From: Candidatus Iainarchaeum sp.
GTDB taxonomy: Archaea > Iainarchaeota > Iainarchaeia > Iainarchaeales > DTGL01
NCBI GenBank assembly: GCA_021163505.1
Contig: JAGGVE010000004.1
Location: 1 to 46,001, forward strand
Length of the DNA stretch: 46,001 bases
Direction: 5' to 3'
The notes beneath the pieces are model-generated. The model was not told the origin of the DNA. It saw only the letters and a program-made list of their open reading frames with translations, and made no database searches. Position numbers and translations under genes: made by a program. Below, piece after piece: positions 8,003 through 18,400 of this stretch. Within the stretch, counting starts at the first letter, position 1. Each line of letters opens with the position of its first letter.

Positions 8003-8335
8003 ATGGTAAGAAGAATCTTAAATACCGTGAAACGCCGCAGAAGAACCCAGAAAAAAAGTGGCAAGTCCCCTATTGTGAGAGGCATAAAGGAAACGAGGCA
8101 CGCAGGGGTGAAAAAAGTAACAAGAGGGCAGGTAATAGAAGAGCTTGACAGGATCATCCATACTAGAAGTGTTAAATACACGAGACTCCCAACAGAAGTA
8201 TTGATCAGAAGACTTACAAGGGAAGGTCGCGAGGTGTTTAAACGGATAGAAAGGAAGGAGGCTTCCGCCCAAGATTTACAGCAATTAAAGGCAGAGATAC
8301 AAAGGATAAAAGAAGAAGCTGGCGCACAGGGGTAA
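8003..8335 (+). CDS. Small basic hypothetical protein sharing a motif with the next ORF
   Basis: ATG preceded by AAGGTGG. GIKETRHAGVKKVTRGQVIEELDRIIHTRSVKYTRLPTEV aligns by eye with the downstream ORF. Confidence 0.65.
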   Translation: MVRRILNTVKRRRRTQKKSGKSPIVRGIKETRHAGVKKVTRGQVIEELDRIIHTRSVKYTRLPTEVLIRRLTREGREVFKRIERKEASAQDLQQLKAEIQRIKEEAGAQG

Positions 8336-8413
8336 CATCAAAATGTTAAACCAAAAGCATTTTATTCTCCTTTTGCTATTTTCTACTATACACCGTTCTG
8401 AGATGTGGGTGAA

Positions 8414-9340
8414 ATGCCAATAAGAAGAAAAAGGCCCTGGAAAGGGGTTAAAGAAACCAAGAGGGCGCAGGTAAGTAAAGTAAACGTAGACCATGTTATA
8501 GAGGAAAAGCACAGAGTGTACCATACAAAAGAAATTAATGTTACGCGGTTGCCGCCGGAAATAAGGGAAAAGGTTTTGGAAAGCCCCGAGGAAATAACTG
8601 AGGCTTTGAGAAAGGTAATGGCCGAAAAAGAGCAGCCAAAAAAGGAAAAGGAAAAACCAAAGCATGAGTTTGCAGATATTCCCTTTCCACCTGGAAAGGT
8701 GTATACTGGCAAGGGAAAAGATGTTCACACTCTTTACAACTTATGGAGCAAGGCGCTGAATAATCAGCTAAAAATGGTAAAAACCTCAATAGAAAGCGCA
8801 CAAAAAACTTTGAAAACAATGGAGGATGAATTAAGAGAAAAAAGGCATGGTAAATACGTAGCAAAAACCCTTGGTACTCTGTTTAAGATTTGGAGCCCCT
8901 CTGAAATTAGAGAGATTGCCGAACATCCAATAAGAACTATGAGCGAAGGGGCCATCGGAACAAGGTGGAAGATAAGAAGATTAAGGGCGGAACTAGAAAT
9001 AATAGCTCGGCATAGAGAAGAATGGGTCAAACTCTATGAAAGGGAACTGCAATTACTGAAAGAGGCGTATGAAAAATACAAAGAAGATCCGACCAAAGAA
9101 AATGCAGAAAGGTTTGCAAAGGTATTGAGAAAGATTATAGAAATGAATGCTGAATTACAACAGGCTTGCACAGCTGAAGCTTTTACCAGATGGAAGCATT
9201 GGAGATTTTTTAAGGACGGATTTGTTGATAAACAGTACTACAAAAGAGTTATAGCCTATGGTAAAAGGTTAAGAAAAGATCCGAAATATATCCCAAGGTT
9301 ATTTGCAGCTGCGTTTGCGGAATTAGACAGAAGACGCTAA
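8414..9340 (+). CDS. Charged, helical hypothetical protein; N-terminal motif shared with the previous ORF
   Basis: ATG 8414 preceded by GGGTGA (the track start 8405 is a GTG). GVKETKRAQVSKVNVDHVIEEKHRVYHTKEINVTRLPPEI, then a long helix-rich region. Confidence 0.75.
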   Translation: MPIRRKRPWKGVKETKRAQVSKVNVDHVIEEKHRVYHTKEINVTRLPPEIREKVLESPEEITEALRKVMAEKEQPKKEKEKPKHEFADIPFPPGKVYTGKGKDVHTLYNLWSKALNNQLKMVKTSIESAQKTLKTMEDELREKRHGKYVAKTLGTLFKIWSPSEIREIAEHPIRTMSEGAIGTRWKIRRLRAELEIIARHREEWVKLYERELQLLKEAYEKYKEDPTKENAERFAKVLRKIIEMNAELQQACTAEAFTRWKHWRFFKDGFVDKQYYKRVIAYGKRLRKDPKYIPRLFAAAFAELDRRR

Positions 9341-12300
9341 CATCGCTTTTTTATGAAATATATGCGCACGCTGACAAAGGAAAGCACAAGCAGCCCTATA
9401 TAAATTATAAGCAGTAATGGTTGCTCTGGCAGCGAAGGCAGATTGAATGGACCACCTCCCAAACCAGCCTGAATGTTCATTATATTATCGCCTGGCTTTG
9501 TTATTATTTGGCCGCCTGGTGTTGCCTGTGTTAGAGCACCGCTTCTAAACGCTTCAAGAAGAGGTAAAAGTTGAGCATTTTCTACATGCCACATTCCCTT
9601 TTCAGGGTCATACCAGAACGAGCCATTGGGTCCTTGAGCGCTTACAAGCGGCTCTGGAGGATAATTATTATAAACAACCATTGGTCTGCCATCCTCGGCA
9701 GTAACCCCTATATTATGCTCACGGCCATTAGCATCCTTTATGTGTATCCCTTCTGGAGTAACTTCAAAGGATTCTATAGGTGCTTCATACACCTCGCCTG
9801 TTTCCTTATTTATTATTCGTATATAGTCTTTGCAACATTCTATTCCAACACACTTGCCATCTGGTTCATATCTGGAAAAGAAAATAAAGCGCCTTGTCGG
9901 AGTTTCGAGAACAGTAAAGGGCCCTGCATTTTGTAGGGCCTGATTAAAACTATTAACCTTATATGCTTCATAGCCACCTGATGCTGATGGGAGAGCCTCT
10001 ATGGAAAATGCTGGTTCTGGACACATTGTTTCTGGGTTTATAACTTCCTCAGGTTTTAAGCGGATCCCGCCAATGAAATCCTGCGGAACATCCACGGCTT
10101 TACTGCGCTTTAGCCATATTATCAGTTCGTGAGTGTCGGGCTTATATATTATAACGCCATTTTCAAAAATAATTGATTCGAGCAGGCCTGCCTCTTTCCG
10201 CACACTGTTGGTTAAAGCAGTATTGCGGTTGGCTTGTATAATCACTTTTGCATTCTCCCCTTCAACCATTCTCCTTGGTGTACCCTCCGCAACTATCCTC
10301 TTCTGATCGTTTAAGGCATGGATGCTATACATATCAGTGTTTATGGAAAGAACCTTTCCAAATACTGGCTCGAGGTTTAGCCTTTCCCTGTTTGGGTTCT
10401 CATACGGAACGCCGATCTGATATTCTATTCCCTGCAGTATGCAATCAGAAACCTCGGGAACAAGAACGAAAAGCTCAGAATCAATGTTCATTTCAAACAA
10501 TGGCTCGTTCGAATCAGGCAGCCCAACTAAAGTGTAGCGCTTTGGAATCTCTTCTGCGGGAATGTTTGTATTTGTGGATGTCAGGCGAGAAGCAATATTA
10601 TTATCAACAATAGTGTCAAGAATGTTTCCATTTTGATCTATAAGGAAGATTTTGCCCGCGTTAAAATCTACGAGCAATGCAGTATTCTTATCAGCTGAGC
10701 TTATTATTTTATGACCCGATGTTTTGTATTTCATTGGCGAAGTTTCACCTTTAAACCAGAAAGAGAACAGTTGTTCACCCTCAAGCGTTCCGACAGTTGA
10801 ACCTTCCATATGAACATTGGCTTGCACAATGTTGTCCTGCCTTGCACCATGAACAAACTGTTCAACCATTGAGTTTAATTTTTCTGCTGCCTGAGTGGTA
10901 TAGCTATTTTTATCAGAAACGAACATTGATGTTAGGGCATTGGCAAATGCATCTATGGAATTCAGGGCAGCTTCTGTAGAGAGCTGATTTGCCGCTTCCG
11001 TTTTATTACTCTGCTCTTCAGGAGCAGGTACAAATATATGTGTGTAGTAGCCACCGTCTACGTCTACACAGTCTTGAAGCTTTGGAGCAATAACAAGTTG
11101 CTGGAAAGTACTTCCAAATACGCCTGCAAACCCAAAAAGCCAATACCCTGCATTTTCTGCAAAAGCAAGGCCCCCGCCAATAAGTGCTGGATTCATCCAT
11201 TTGGGTAATGAGCCCAGCGTTACTTTCTCCACAGCATCTCTGCAGGTTTCTTTCTTGCGTATCGCTTCTTCCAAGGAAATCCTGGTGCTTCCTGAAACAC
11301 CCTGTTCTTTCCCTTCAAGATCTGTGTGGTGTGTGAATGTTATAAGAGTGCTACCCTTTTTCTTCGCTTTTTCCGAAACAATATCTTCAAGTATATAGGC
11401 GTCAAGCTTTCTGCCAGAATAAAAGCTTGAAAGGAAGTAGGAATAATCCCTGCCTGCACGGATTGAAACTCCGCAGCTTTCACAGCTCTCTGGAGTTGTG
11501 GCATAAAATGCAAGGTTTTCAACAGTATTTCTAATCTGATTGTTTTTGAGTTTATTATATATTTCCTGCAGTGGTTTGAAATTTGCAAACAGGTTTTTGG
11601 CGATGAATTCCCAAGGCATAACTTGAAGCATTCGGTTGAACATATCGCCTTGGTCAGAGCCTTCGTGTGAAAAAAAGTCTATAAATGCATCATTATAGAG
11701 CTCGCTTGAGCCAAGAGGCCAGCGCACCTCTCGCCAAGTATCTGGGAGCATATATGCGGAAGCCCACCTTTGATTTGCACCGCGTTTGCCAATCCAGTAA
11801 AGGTTAAAGAGAGCAGTCCATTTTATTCCGCCTTTTGGCCTCATATAGTTGTGGAAGAATTTATCTTGGTAAGAGATCGCTCTATCGAGCAAACTTAAAT
11901 AGCGCCTCTTCATAAATCCCTGAGCTTCCAAAGTATGCCTCATATAATCTGTATTCAAAGGAGCAAATAGCTTGAGATTCAGCAGGTTCCTTTCTTCGAG
12001 AAGCTTTGAAGCGAAATCTTCTGGGCTGAGCTCAGCAGCAAGGGTTTTTCCTTCTGAATATAAAGGAATTGAACCTGTAGCATGTTTTTTTATTTGGGGC
12101 AGGCTCCAATCTGCAACAGGTACAACATTTCCGCTGTCAAGCTTAACAAACATATCTCTGTATCTGTACCAGTTGGTTTCAAGGTCCTCAACAGTAACAT
12201 CACGTATGTGCCTCCCCGCAGGTTCCAAACGCCAGAGCTTTAGATTCCTGCCTGTTGTTTCATATATGGAGCCTGCAAAATGTCCGTCCTTTCTGAATTT

Positions 12301-13872
12301 ATCAAGCAAATCATACATATATGTTGAATCTCCTGCCAGCCAAGGTGGCGAGGTTGCGCCCTTCTGCTTCACGCTGTACGTCCATAGCCCTGTTGGGCTG
12401 CTCCTTGCAAACCATCCTGGAAGATCGGGTATAACCATAGAATCGGAGTAATCTATTATAACATTGCTCACAACCTTGCCGGTATCTATGCGTGCACCAA
12501 TTTCAGCCGGTGACCCAAATCCGTAAACTTTACGTATAGCGCTGTAACGCTTTTCAGCATGTTTTATCAAATCTGCTTGGGTTTTTGTATAGATGTCCAG
12601 GTCCTTTACAAATTTGTAAAGCTCTCTCTGAGTAATCGGATCATCTATTTTTCTCAGCCATCCATCTGGGGCAAGCCATTCCTTAACAAGCTTGTCTCTG
12701 GTTCCTGGATTTAGAAGAGCATAGCCCTTTGTCCAGCCCTGGCCTTCACTGAGCAATGCTCGAAGCTTCCCCACCTCTGGGTACTGTGTGGCTCTTAACT
12801 TCAATCTTGCTCTGAGACGTCTACCGAAAAAACTATTTGGATTAGCATAAAGCTTCCTTCGCATATAGCTCGCTATGCTGCTATCAGAGAAGCGCCAGGG
12901 AAATACCTTGCTCATTCCAAGATGCTTAAATAATAGGCGTCCCTTTCCAAGCAGGGTCGGCATAACTGTGGAAAACGTCATATCAAACGAAAACCACTGG
13001 TTATAGTATTTGTCGAAAAGCGAATATATAGAAATTACACAATCCGCACTGTTGCAGGTTGTTTGCCCATATGCATAGAAGTTGTATGTGAGAATTGAAT
13101 TTGGAATAACCTTCCCTGGAACCCTAACATAGGTTTCTATATTCGCATCATTGACATCGGTAAAAGCCAAACGCATTTTGAGGTCTTCTTCTGCACTTTC
13201 AGGCAGGCCAAGCTGTTCCCTTATGTGCCTGTAATCCTCATCTGTGAGATCTTCCTGATTTTTATCCTTAAGGGCAGGTACAGAATCTTTAAGCACCTTC
13301 CATAGATTCTTAAAGTCGCCTGTTATTCCAGTGCCAGAATTGCGCAGAGAAAGCTGCTTGCCGGCAAGCGGGCATGGAATATTCTTATCCTTTAAATTTA
13401 CGCATCGTCCAACGCGAAGCGTATCGGTGAGCACTATACCAAAAGCGTATGGGCCATTTATCCAGTTATCCGATAGGTGGATTGCACTATTTAGATCAAA
13501 CTTCTGGTCTGCAAGCTCAACCTTTTGCGCCTGCCCAGACTCTTTACCCAGAGGGATTATCACAACAGGGTTCTCAAGCTTATCCTGTTCCCGTGTTTTG
13601 CCATTGCTTCCAAACTCAGAACCAGTAAAACCATCTGAAAGAAGCTTTAAAATATTAAAAGAGTCCTCTGTGCTAAGCTGTCCAATATCACAGGTAAAGT
13701 GAGCTCTCTTCTCTGCTGCACTTTTTTGACCCTGTAGGAATAAGCTTTTACTTTCAACCAGACCATATGTGTAATTGGCATTGAATAGCAGAGCAATAAT
13801 AACAGCTACAAAAAAATCATAGATAAGTGAGCGCACACCTTTACTGCCCTTCCTTGTATCGTTTTTCAGCAT
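9337..13872 (-). CDS. Large exported/membrane-anchored orphan protein (1511 aa)
   Basis: Long uninterrupted ORF. N-terminal hydrophobic segment SLIYDFFVAVIIALLFNANYTYG; C-terminal TM PLLLIIYIGLLVLSFVSVRIYFIKKRC; Cys pairs (CESCG). No family recognised. Confidence 0.88.
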   Translation of the reverse strand: MLKNDTRKGSKGVRSLIYDFFVAVIIALLFNANYTYGLVESKSLFLQGQKSAAEKRAHFTCDIGQLSTEDSFNILKLLSDGFTGSEFGSNGKTREQDKLENPVVIIPLGKESGQAQKVELADQKFDLNSAIHLSDNWINGPYAFGIVLTDTLRVGRCVNLKDKNIPCPLAGKQLSLRNSGTGITGDFKNLWKVLKDSVPALKDKNQEDLTDEDYRHIREQLGLPESAEEDLKMRLAFTDVNDANIETYVRVPGKVIPNSILTYNFYAYGQTTCNSADCVISIYSLFDKYYNQWFSFDMTFSTVMPTLLGKGRLLFKHLGMSKVFPWRFSDSSIASYMRRKLYANPNSFFGRRLRARLKLRATQYPEVGKLRALLSEGQGWTKGYALLNPGTRDKLVKEWLAPDGWLRKIDDPITQRELYKFVKDLDIYTKTQADLIKHAEKRYSAIRKVYGFGSPAEIGARIDTGKVVSNVIIDYSDSMVIPDLPGWFARSSPTGLWTYSVKQKGATSPPWLAGDSTYMYDLLDKFRKDGHFAGSIYETTGRNLKLWRLEPAGRHIRDVTVEDLETNWYRYRDMFVKLDSGNVVPVADWSLPQIKKHATGSIPLYSEGKTLAAELSPEDFASKLLEERNLLNLKLFAPLNTDYMRHTLEAQGFMKRRYLSLLDRAISYQDKFFHNYMRPKGGIKWTALFNLYWIGKRGANQRWASAYMLPDTWREVRWPLGSSELYNDAFIDFFSHEGSDQGDMFNRMLQVMPWEFIAKNLFANFKPLQEIYNKLKNNQIRNTVENLAFYATTPESCESCGVSIRAGRDYSYFLSSFYSGRKLDAYILEDIVSEKAKKKGSTLITFTHHTDLEGKEQGVSGSTRISLEEAIRKKETCRDAVEKVTLGSLPKWMNPALIGGGLAFAENAGYWLFGFAGVFGSTFQQLVIAPKLQDCVDVDGGYYTHIFVPAPEEQSNKTEAANQLSTEAALNSIDAFANALTSMFVSDKNSYTTQAAEKLNSMVEQFVHGARQDNIVQANVHMEGSTVGTLEGEQLFSFWFKGETSPMKYKTSGHKIISSADKNTALLVDFNAGKIFLIDQNGNILDTIVDNNIASRLTSTNTNIPAEEIPKRYTLVGLPDSNEPLFEMNIDSELFVLVPEVSDCILQGIEYQIGVPYENPNRERLNLEPVFGKVLSINTDMYSIHALNDQKRIVAEGTPRRMVEGENAKVIIQANRNTALTNSVRKEAGLLESIIFENGVIIYKPDTHELIIWLKRSKAVDVPQDFIGGIRLKPEEVINPETMCPEPAFSIEALPSASGGYEAYKVNSFNQALQNAGPFTVLETPTRRFIFFSRYEPDGKCVGIECCKDYIRIINKETGEVYEAPIESFEVTPEGIHIKDANGREHNIGVTAEDGRPMVVYNNYPPEPLVSAQGPNGSFWYDPEKGMWHVENAQLLPLLEAFRSGALTQATPGGQIITKPGDNIMNIQAGLGGGPFNLPSLPEQPLLLIIYIGLLVLSFVSVRIYFIKKRC

Positions 13873-13897
13873 AGAGACTCCTTTTGGTATATTATAT

Positions 13898-14434
13898 TTA
13901 AGAGGAATAAAGAAAAAAAATCACCCCTATAAAAACCCACTTAAAGAAAAAAATAAACATTCCAAATGCAATCATGCAGCAAATATAGGTTGAAACAAAA
14001 AGGCAGAGGTTTCTGTTGAATTTGTGTTTTTGCAAATATTTAAACATAAGGCTGCCTAAAACTATAAACGGAACTGAAAAGAGTGAAAAGAATGCCGAAA
14101 CCAGTAGCACCTTTACAACACCTATAGCAAAAATTCTCAAAAAATCAAAAAGCCCAAGAGTAAGCTCATCTGGCTTTACCCCAAGGGATTCGCGAAAGAT
14201 TGCCGAGAAGAAAGGAGCAAAGTATACAAAGGCAAAAAAGATGAAGGAAAAAAAGAATGCAACTGTTGCAACGCTAATGATCCAGGAAACCCCTGTCTTT
14301 TTGACAAACCTGCGATGAATGTAGCCGCCCAAGATCGATAAAAGAAAGAAAATGATGGAAAGAGCAAACGCTCCTCTAAGGATATCCCATATAGAAAACA
14401 TTAAATTTAAGAATTCCCCTATTGGTATAGACAT
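13898..14434 (-). CDS. Multi-pass membrane protein, hypothetical
   Basis: From ATG at 14434: MSIPIGEFLNLMFSIWDILRGAFALSIIFFLLSILGGYIHRRF..., several hydrophobic helices. The track extension to 14632 runs antisense to the start of the charged plus-strand ORF. Confidence 0.65.
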   Translation of the reverse strand: MSIPIGEFLNLMFSIWDILRGAFALSIIFFLLSILGGYIHRRFVKKTGVSWIISVATVAFFFSFIFFAFVYFAPFFSAIFRESLGVKPDELTLGLFDFLRIFAIGVVKVLLVSAFFSLFSVPFIVLGSLMFKYLQKHKFNRNLCLFVSTYICCMIAFGMFIFFFKWVFIGVIFFLYSS

Positions 14435-14457
14435 CAATGAAATAAAATGTGTGTTCC

Positions 14458-14469
14458 TATATAAATATA
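14458..14469. promoter_or_regulatory. Candidate near-symmetric TATA element between divergent genes
   Basis: TATATAAATATA near the midpoint between minus ATG 14434 and plus ATG 14490. Confidence 0.4.
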
Positions 14470-14489
14470 TTTTGCTAATGGTGAAAAGA

Positions 14490-15257
14490 ATGGAGGAAGA
14501 ACTTGATATGGGAAAAATAGATGAAGAATTTGGTGCAAAAGAGGCAGAAGAAGAGATAGATCTAAGCAAAATACCAAGAAGGAAACGAAGATTCTTCAGA
14601 AACAATAAAATATTATTAAAAGCCTTAAGCAAACATATTCAGAAAACACCCGATGTAAAGGAAATCGAAAAAAGGAAAATTATAGAAAAACTGAGATGGC
14701 AGCTAAGCATGATAGAAAAGAAGGAGCTTCTGAACCTTGCAGATGTGCTATTTGAACAACTTAACGATAAAGAAGCCGCAAGCATAGTGCGCGCAAATAT
14801 AAGGGCAAAGAAGGCAGTAAGGCCAGAGCTTTCTGAAGAAGATTGTAAAGAAATTGTGGAGAATATTTACGAACAACTCAGGGAGGCTGCAGAGGAAGAA
14901 AGGCGCTTAAAGCACAAAGAAAAGAAAAAGAAGAAGGAAGTGGAAAAAATAAAGAAAACACTTAAGAGAGCAATAAGGACAACATCAGGTGCGAAAAGAG
15001 AAAAACGAAACATAGGGAAAAGAAAGCGTGAGGAAATAAAGCCTAAAAAACCAGCTGTAAAAGAGCCTGCAGGAGAAGAGTTACCGGCTGACAGTGAGGA
15101 TATATTGAGCATGCTAAAAGAGGAAAGCGCTGGACCTGGCGAAGCAATGTTAGAAACAGAGATTGGCGGGGGCTCAGAGGACGCTGAGCTGGATGTATTT
15201 AAGGAGCTGGAAGAACTAACTGAAGAAAAACCAAAGAAAAAAAGCAATAAAACGTAA
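14490..15257 (+). CDS. Highly charged Lys/Glu-rich coiled-coil-like hypothetical protein
   Basis: MEEELDMGKIDEEFGAKEAEEEIDLSKIPRRKRRFF...; GGTGA 5 nt upstream of ATG 14490 (alternative ATG at 14478). Confidence 0.7.
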   Translation: MEEELDMGKIDEEFGAKEAEEEIDLSKIPRRKRRFFRNNKILLKALSKHIQKTPDVKEIEKRKIIEKLRWQLSMIEKKELLNLADVLFEQLNDKEAASIVRANIRAKKAVRPELSEEDCKEIVENIYEQLREAAEEERRLKHKEKKKKKEVEKIKKTLKRAIRTTSGAKREKRNIGKRKREEIKPKKPAVKEPAGEELPADSEDILSMLKEESAGPGEAMLETEIGGGSEDAELDVFKELEELTEEKPKKKSNKT

Positions 15258-15304
15258 AAGACCATGCGCAACTTGCAACGGCACAAGAAAGAAGTAATCA
15301 AAAA

Positions 15305-15341
15305 TTATATAAAGCACTAAATTTATTAAATTATAAAAATA
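15305..15341 (+). promoter_or_regulatory. TATA-like A/T-rich elements upstream of the first giant gene
   Basis: TTATATAAAG and AAATTATAAAAATA in the spacer before ATG 15403. Confidence 0.3.
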
Positions 15342-15402
15342 TAGGAAAGATAAAGCTGAGCGGTGATCTGGAAAAGGCTGAAATATTATAGCGTGGTATT
15401 GT

Positions 15403-18400
15403 ATGCTTCTGGATTATTTAAAAGATTTTTATTCAAGGATTGAAGATAAATGGTATGCGCTTTTGGATTTCTTAAGTGCGCGTGGCTTGCCAGCAAATGC
15501 ATATGCTGATTTTTTGGAAAAGAGAGGGATACCATCACTTCCAACAACTTTGGCAATCTTCGTCCTTATTTTCCTCCTGATATTTGCACTTGCCACTCCT
15601 AACACGCTTGATGTTTCTTTAAATATTAGCATAAAGGATGATTATGGGCAGGCACTTCGAAACGTTTATCTAAAAATAGAAACAGTTGAAGGGCAGACAA
15701 TAAAAACAAAGGCGTCTTCTTACAATGGGGATATAATAAAACTTGAGAATGTTCCACTAAACACAAAGCTGATTATCACTGCATCAAAGAAAGGATACAG
15801 TAATGCAAGCACTGAAGTGGAGGTAAATTCCAAAAGACTAAGCGCAGAGCTTGTGCTTGCTAGAGAGATAGAGCTTATAACAGCAAGACTTCAGGTGCTT
15901 GACACCGAGTCTCAAACTGCAGTAACCATGCCCAAATGCCATGTTGAATTTGAGGGCAGTAAAATAGCAGGACATGCAATAGGTTCTGGGATTGTGGAGT
16001 TTGTAGGAGTGCCCGCAAACATGGAACTGCACCTACAATGTGAAGCTGACGGTTACGAATCCGTGGATACATTCATAAAATTCTCTTCAGATGAAACACA
16101 AAAGATTGAGCTTGTACCAAAAACAGCAGAGCTTGCCGATGTTAAGTCACTCCTTATAATAGTAAAAGATTATGAAACAAAGGAACTTATCAGAGGAGCA
16201 AGGATTCTGATAACCAAAGCAAAAAGTGAAGAAGTGATTGCAGATGAAAACGTGGATAACGGACAGTACGTAGCTAAAATAGCTAGCGGTAGCATTATAA
16301 CTATAAGTGTCAGCAAAGAAGGGTACCTTCCATACACAAGCGGTTCAATAACAGTAAGGAGTGATGGTGAATTCCCAGTGCTTCTTAAAAGAGGAGGGAA
16401 AACGCTCCTTGTAAGGGTGCTCAACAAAGACCATGTGCAACTCGTAAACGTTAGCGTTAAGCTATTTGATGAGGTTCAGAACCTCATAAGAGAGGCAAAA
16501 ACAGATTTCACCGGCAGTGCGGTATTTGAAGGGATCGATGCGAGTAAAAAGCATATTGTAACCGCATACTACGCAGGCTTTCTACCAGGCTTTAAAGAAC
16601 TGACTCCAGAAGAACTCAGTAAATCAAACGAGGTAACAATTATACTTGCAAAGGCAACACTGGAGAATTCAGGCATGGCAACATTCAGAATAAAGGGCGA
16701 GAATGGTGAAGAGCTTGCGAACGCTTCAATTGAAATATACAGGATTATAAATGGAAAGAAGGTACCTTTGGGGATGGGGACATTGAAAACAAATTATCGC
16801 GGAGAGCTCACAACAATGCTGCCTGCCGGCGACTATATAGCAAAAATTGAAACACCATTGTATGCAAAAGAATATGAATTTAGCATAGAGGCTGGTGAAG
16901 AGAAAACCTTTGAGGTCACAGCAAGCAAAATTCCTTCTGTTAAAATAATACGTCTTGTAGATAAGGAAGGGAACCCAATCAAAGGTAGGGCGGTGGTAAC
17001 CACCCTTTCCGGAGAAGAACTCTACAATGGGCCTATAAGAAATGGGCAGGTGGAGTTTGATTCCAAGGGGAATGAAACTGTAAGAATAAATGTAATAAGC
17101 GAGGATGGAAAAACCTTTGAAGGGGAGGTAAGGCTTGGTAAAGAAAAAATAACAGAGGTAGAGGTTGCCAACGAAGAGGGGCCTGCAACATTGGAACCGA
17201 AAATAGAATTCCTTGGCATTACAAACGCGAACAATGAGGTCCTTGAAGGAGCGATAAAGGATCAATATGTATGGGCGAAATTCAGGGTAACATTCCCAAG
17301 CTGCGAAGAAGGCGGCGTGCATATAAGAGTGGGCCGCGATGATATCAGATTTGCAGATTCGCAGGCAGTTGGTATTTATGGGTTTGATGGAAGAGCAAGT
17401 TCATTCACCTATGGGCTCAGTTACCATGCGCCCTTAGGGCAGGTAACGGATCTTGCAAATAGAGGAAGGGCTGGAATAAAGAACAAGTGGATCAATATTA
17501 ATTTTAAAAACCCCGCAAACGAAGTGTTATTCGCTGTTAAAATAAAGGCGGACAAGGCATTCTCTGCGGAAAGCTTTGAGCTGCATTACAGGGCATGGGC
17601 AAAGGTTGCAGGGTCTATTTACCGCGATCCTGCTGATGAGGTATTGCTTTTGCAACCTTACAACGACCAGAAACACGGATTGTATGCAGAAACATACAAG
17701 GAGAATATAAGGGTTTTGGAAAGCGCGGCTGAATGCGAAGAAGGCATATGCCTTAAAATGGAATTCTTTGATGGGAGCGAGCGCATACCTGCTGAGCAGT
17801 TTAGGCCAAGAGTTGGAAAAGACTATATGCTTATAGTGGAGATAACCTCTATGCAAGATGGCCAGGGAAAGATAACGGTCGCTACACAAAATGAGCCAAT
17901 GACGCTGCTTTTCTCACAGATTAGAGATCCAAAGATTGGTTTGCTTCCAAGGGATAATTATACAAATATAGAGGTGTATGCGCCGATAGCCCTGGCAAAG
18001 GGAATTAGCAGAGAGGTAGGTGCAGCGTTTCAGACTATGAGCGAGGGTGGTGCAAAAATAACTGTGACAATAGAAATTGGTGAGAAAACAGTTAGCAGAG
18101 AGCTTTATTTCAACATATATGGGCCAAAGAGGCTTGGTGTAACTCTCTCCGAACCGGAGAATGTTCCTCTCGGCAATAACCTTGAAGTATTTGTGAAAGA
18201 TCAAGAAACAGGCGAGCCTGTAACAAATGCAAGGATTGTACTATCGAAAGCAGCAAGGCCGATTATAGAAACTTTAGGAGACGGAACCCAAGACAACGGC
18301 GCTAACGGCAGGTATGTTTTAAAAACCTCTGAGCTTTCCCCCGGAAAGTATGAGCTAACAATAGAAGCTGAAGACTCTGAACCATACAATCAAGAGCTGG

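Noticed and set aside
8285-8864. Minus-strand ORFs opposite the 8414-9340 gene
   Set aside because: The plus-strand gene is supported by its RBS and a paralogous motif; the antisense frames are hydrophobic shadow products.
14435-14632. N-terminal extension of the minus-strand membrane protein to 14632
   Set aside because: Ser/Leu-rich antisense of the acidic/Lys-rich plus ORF; the ATG at 14434 gives a sensible start next to a TATA element.
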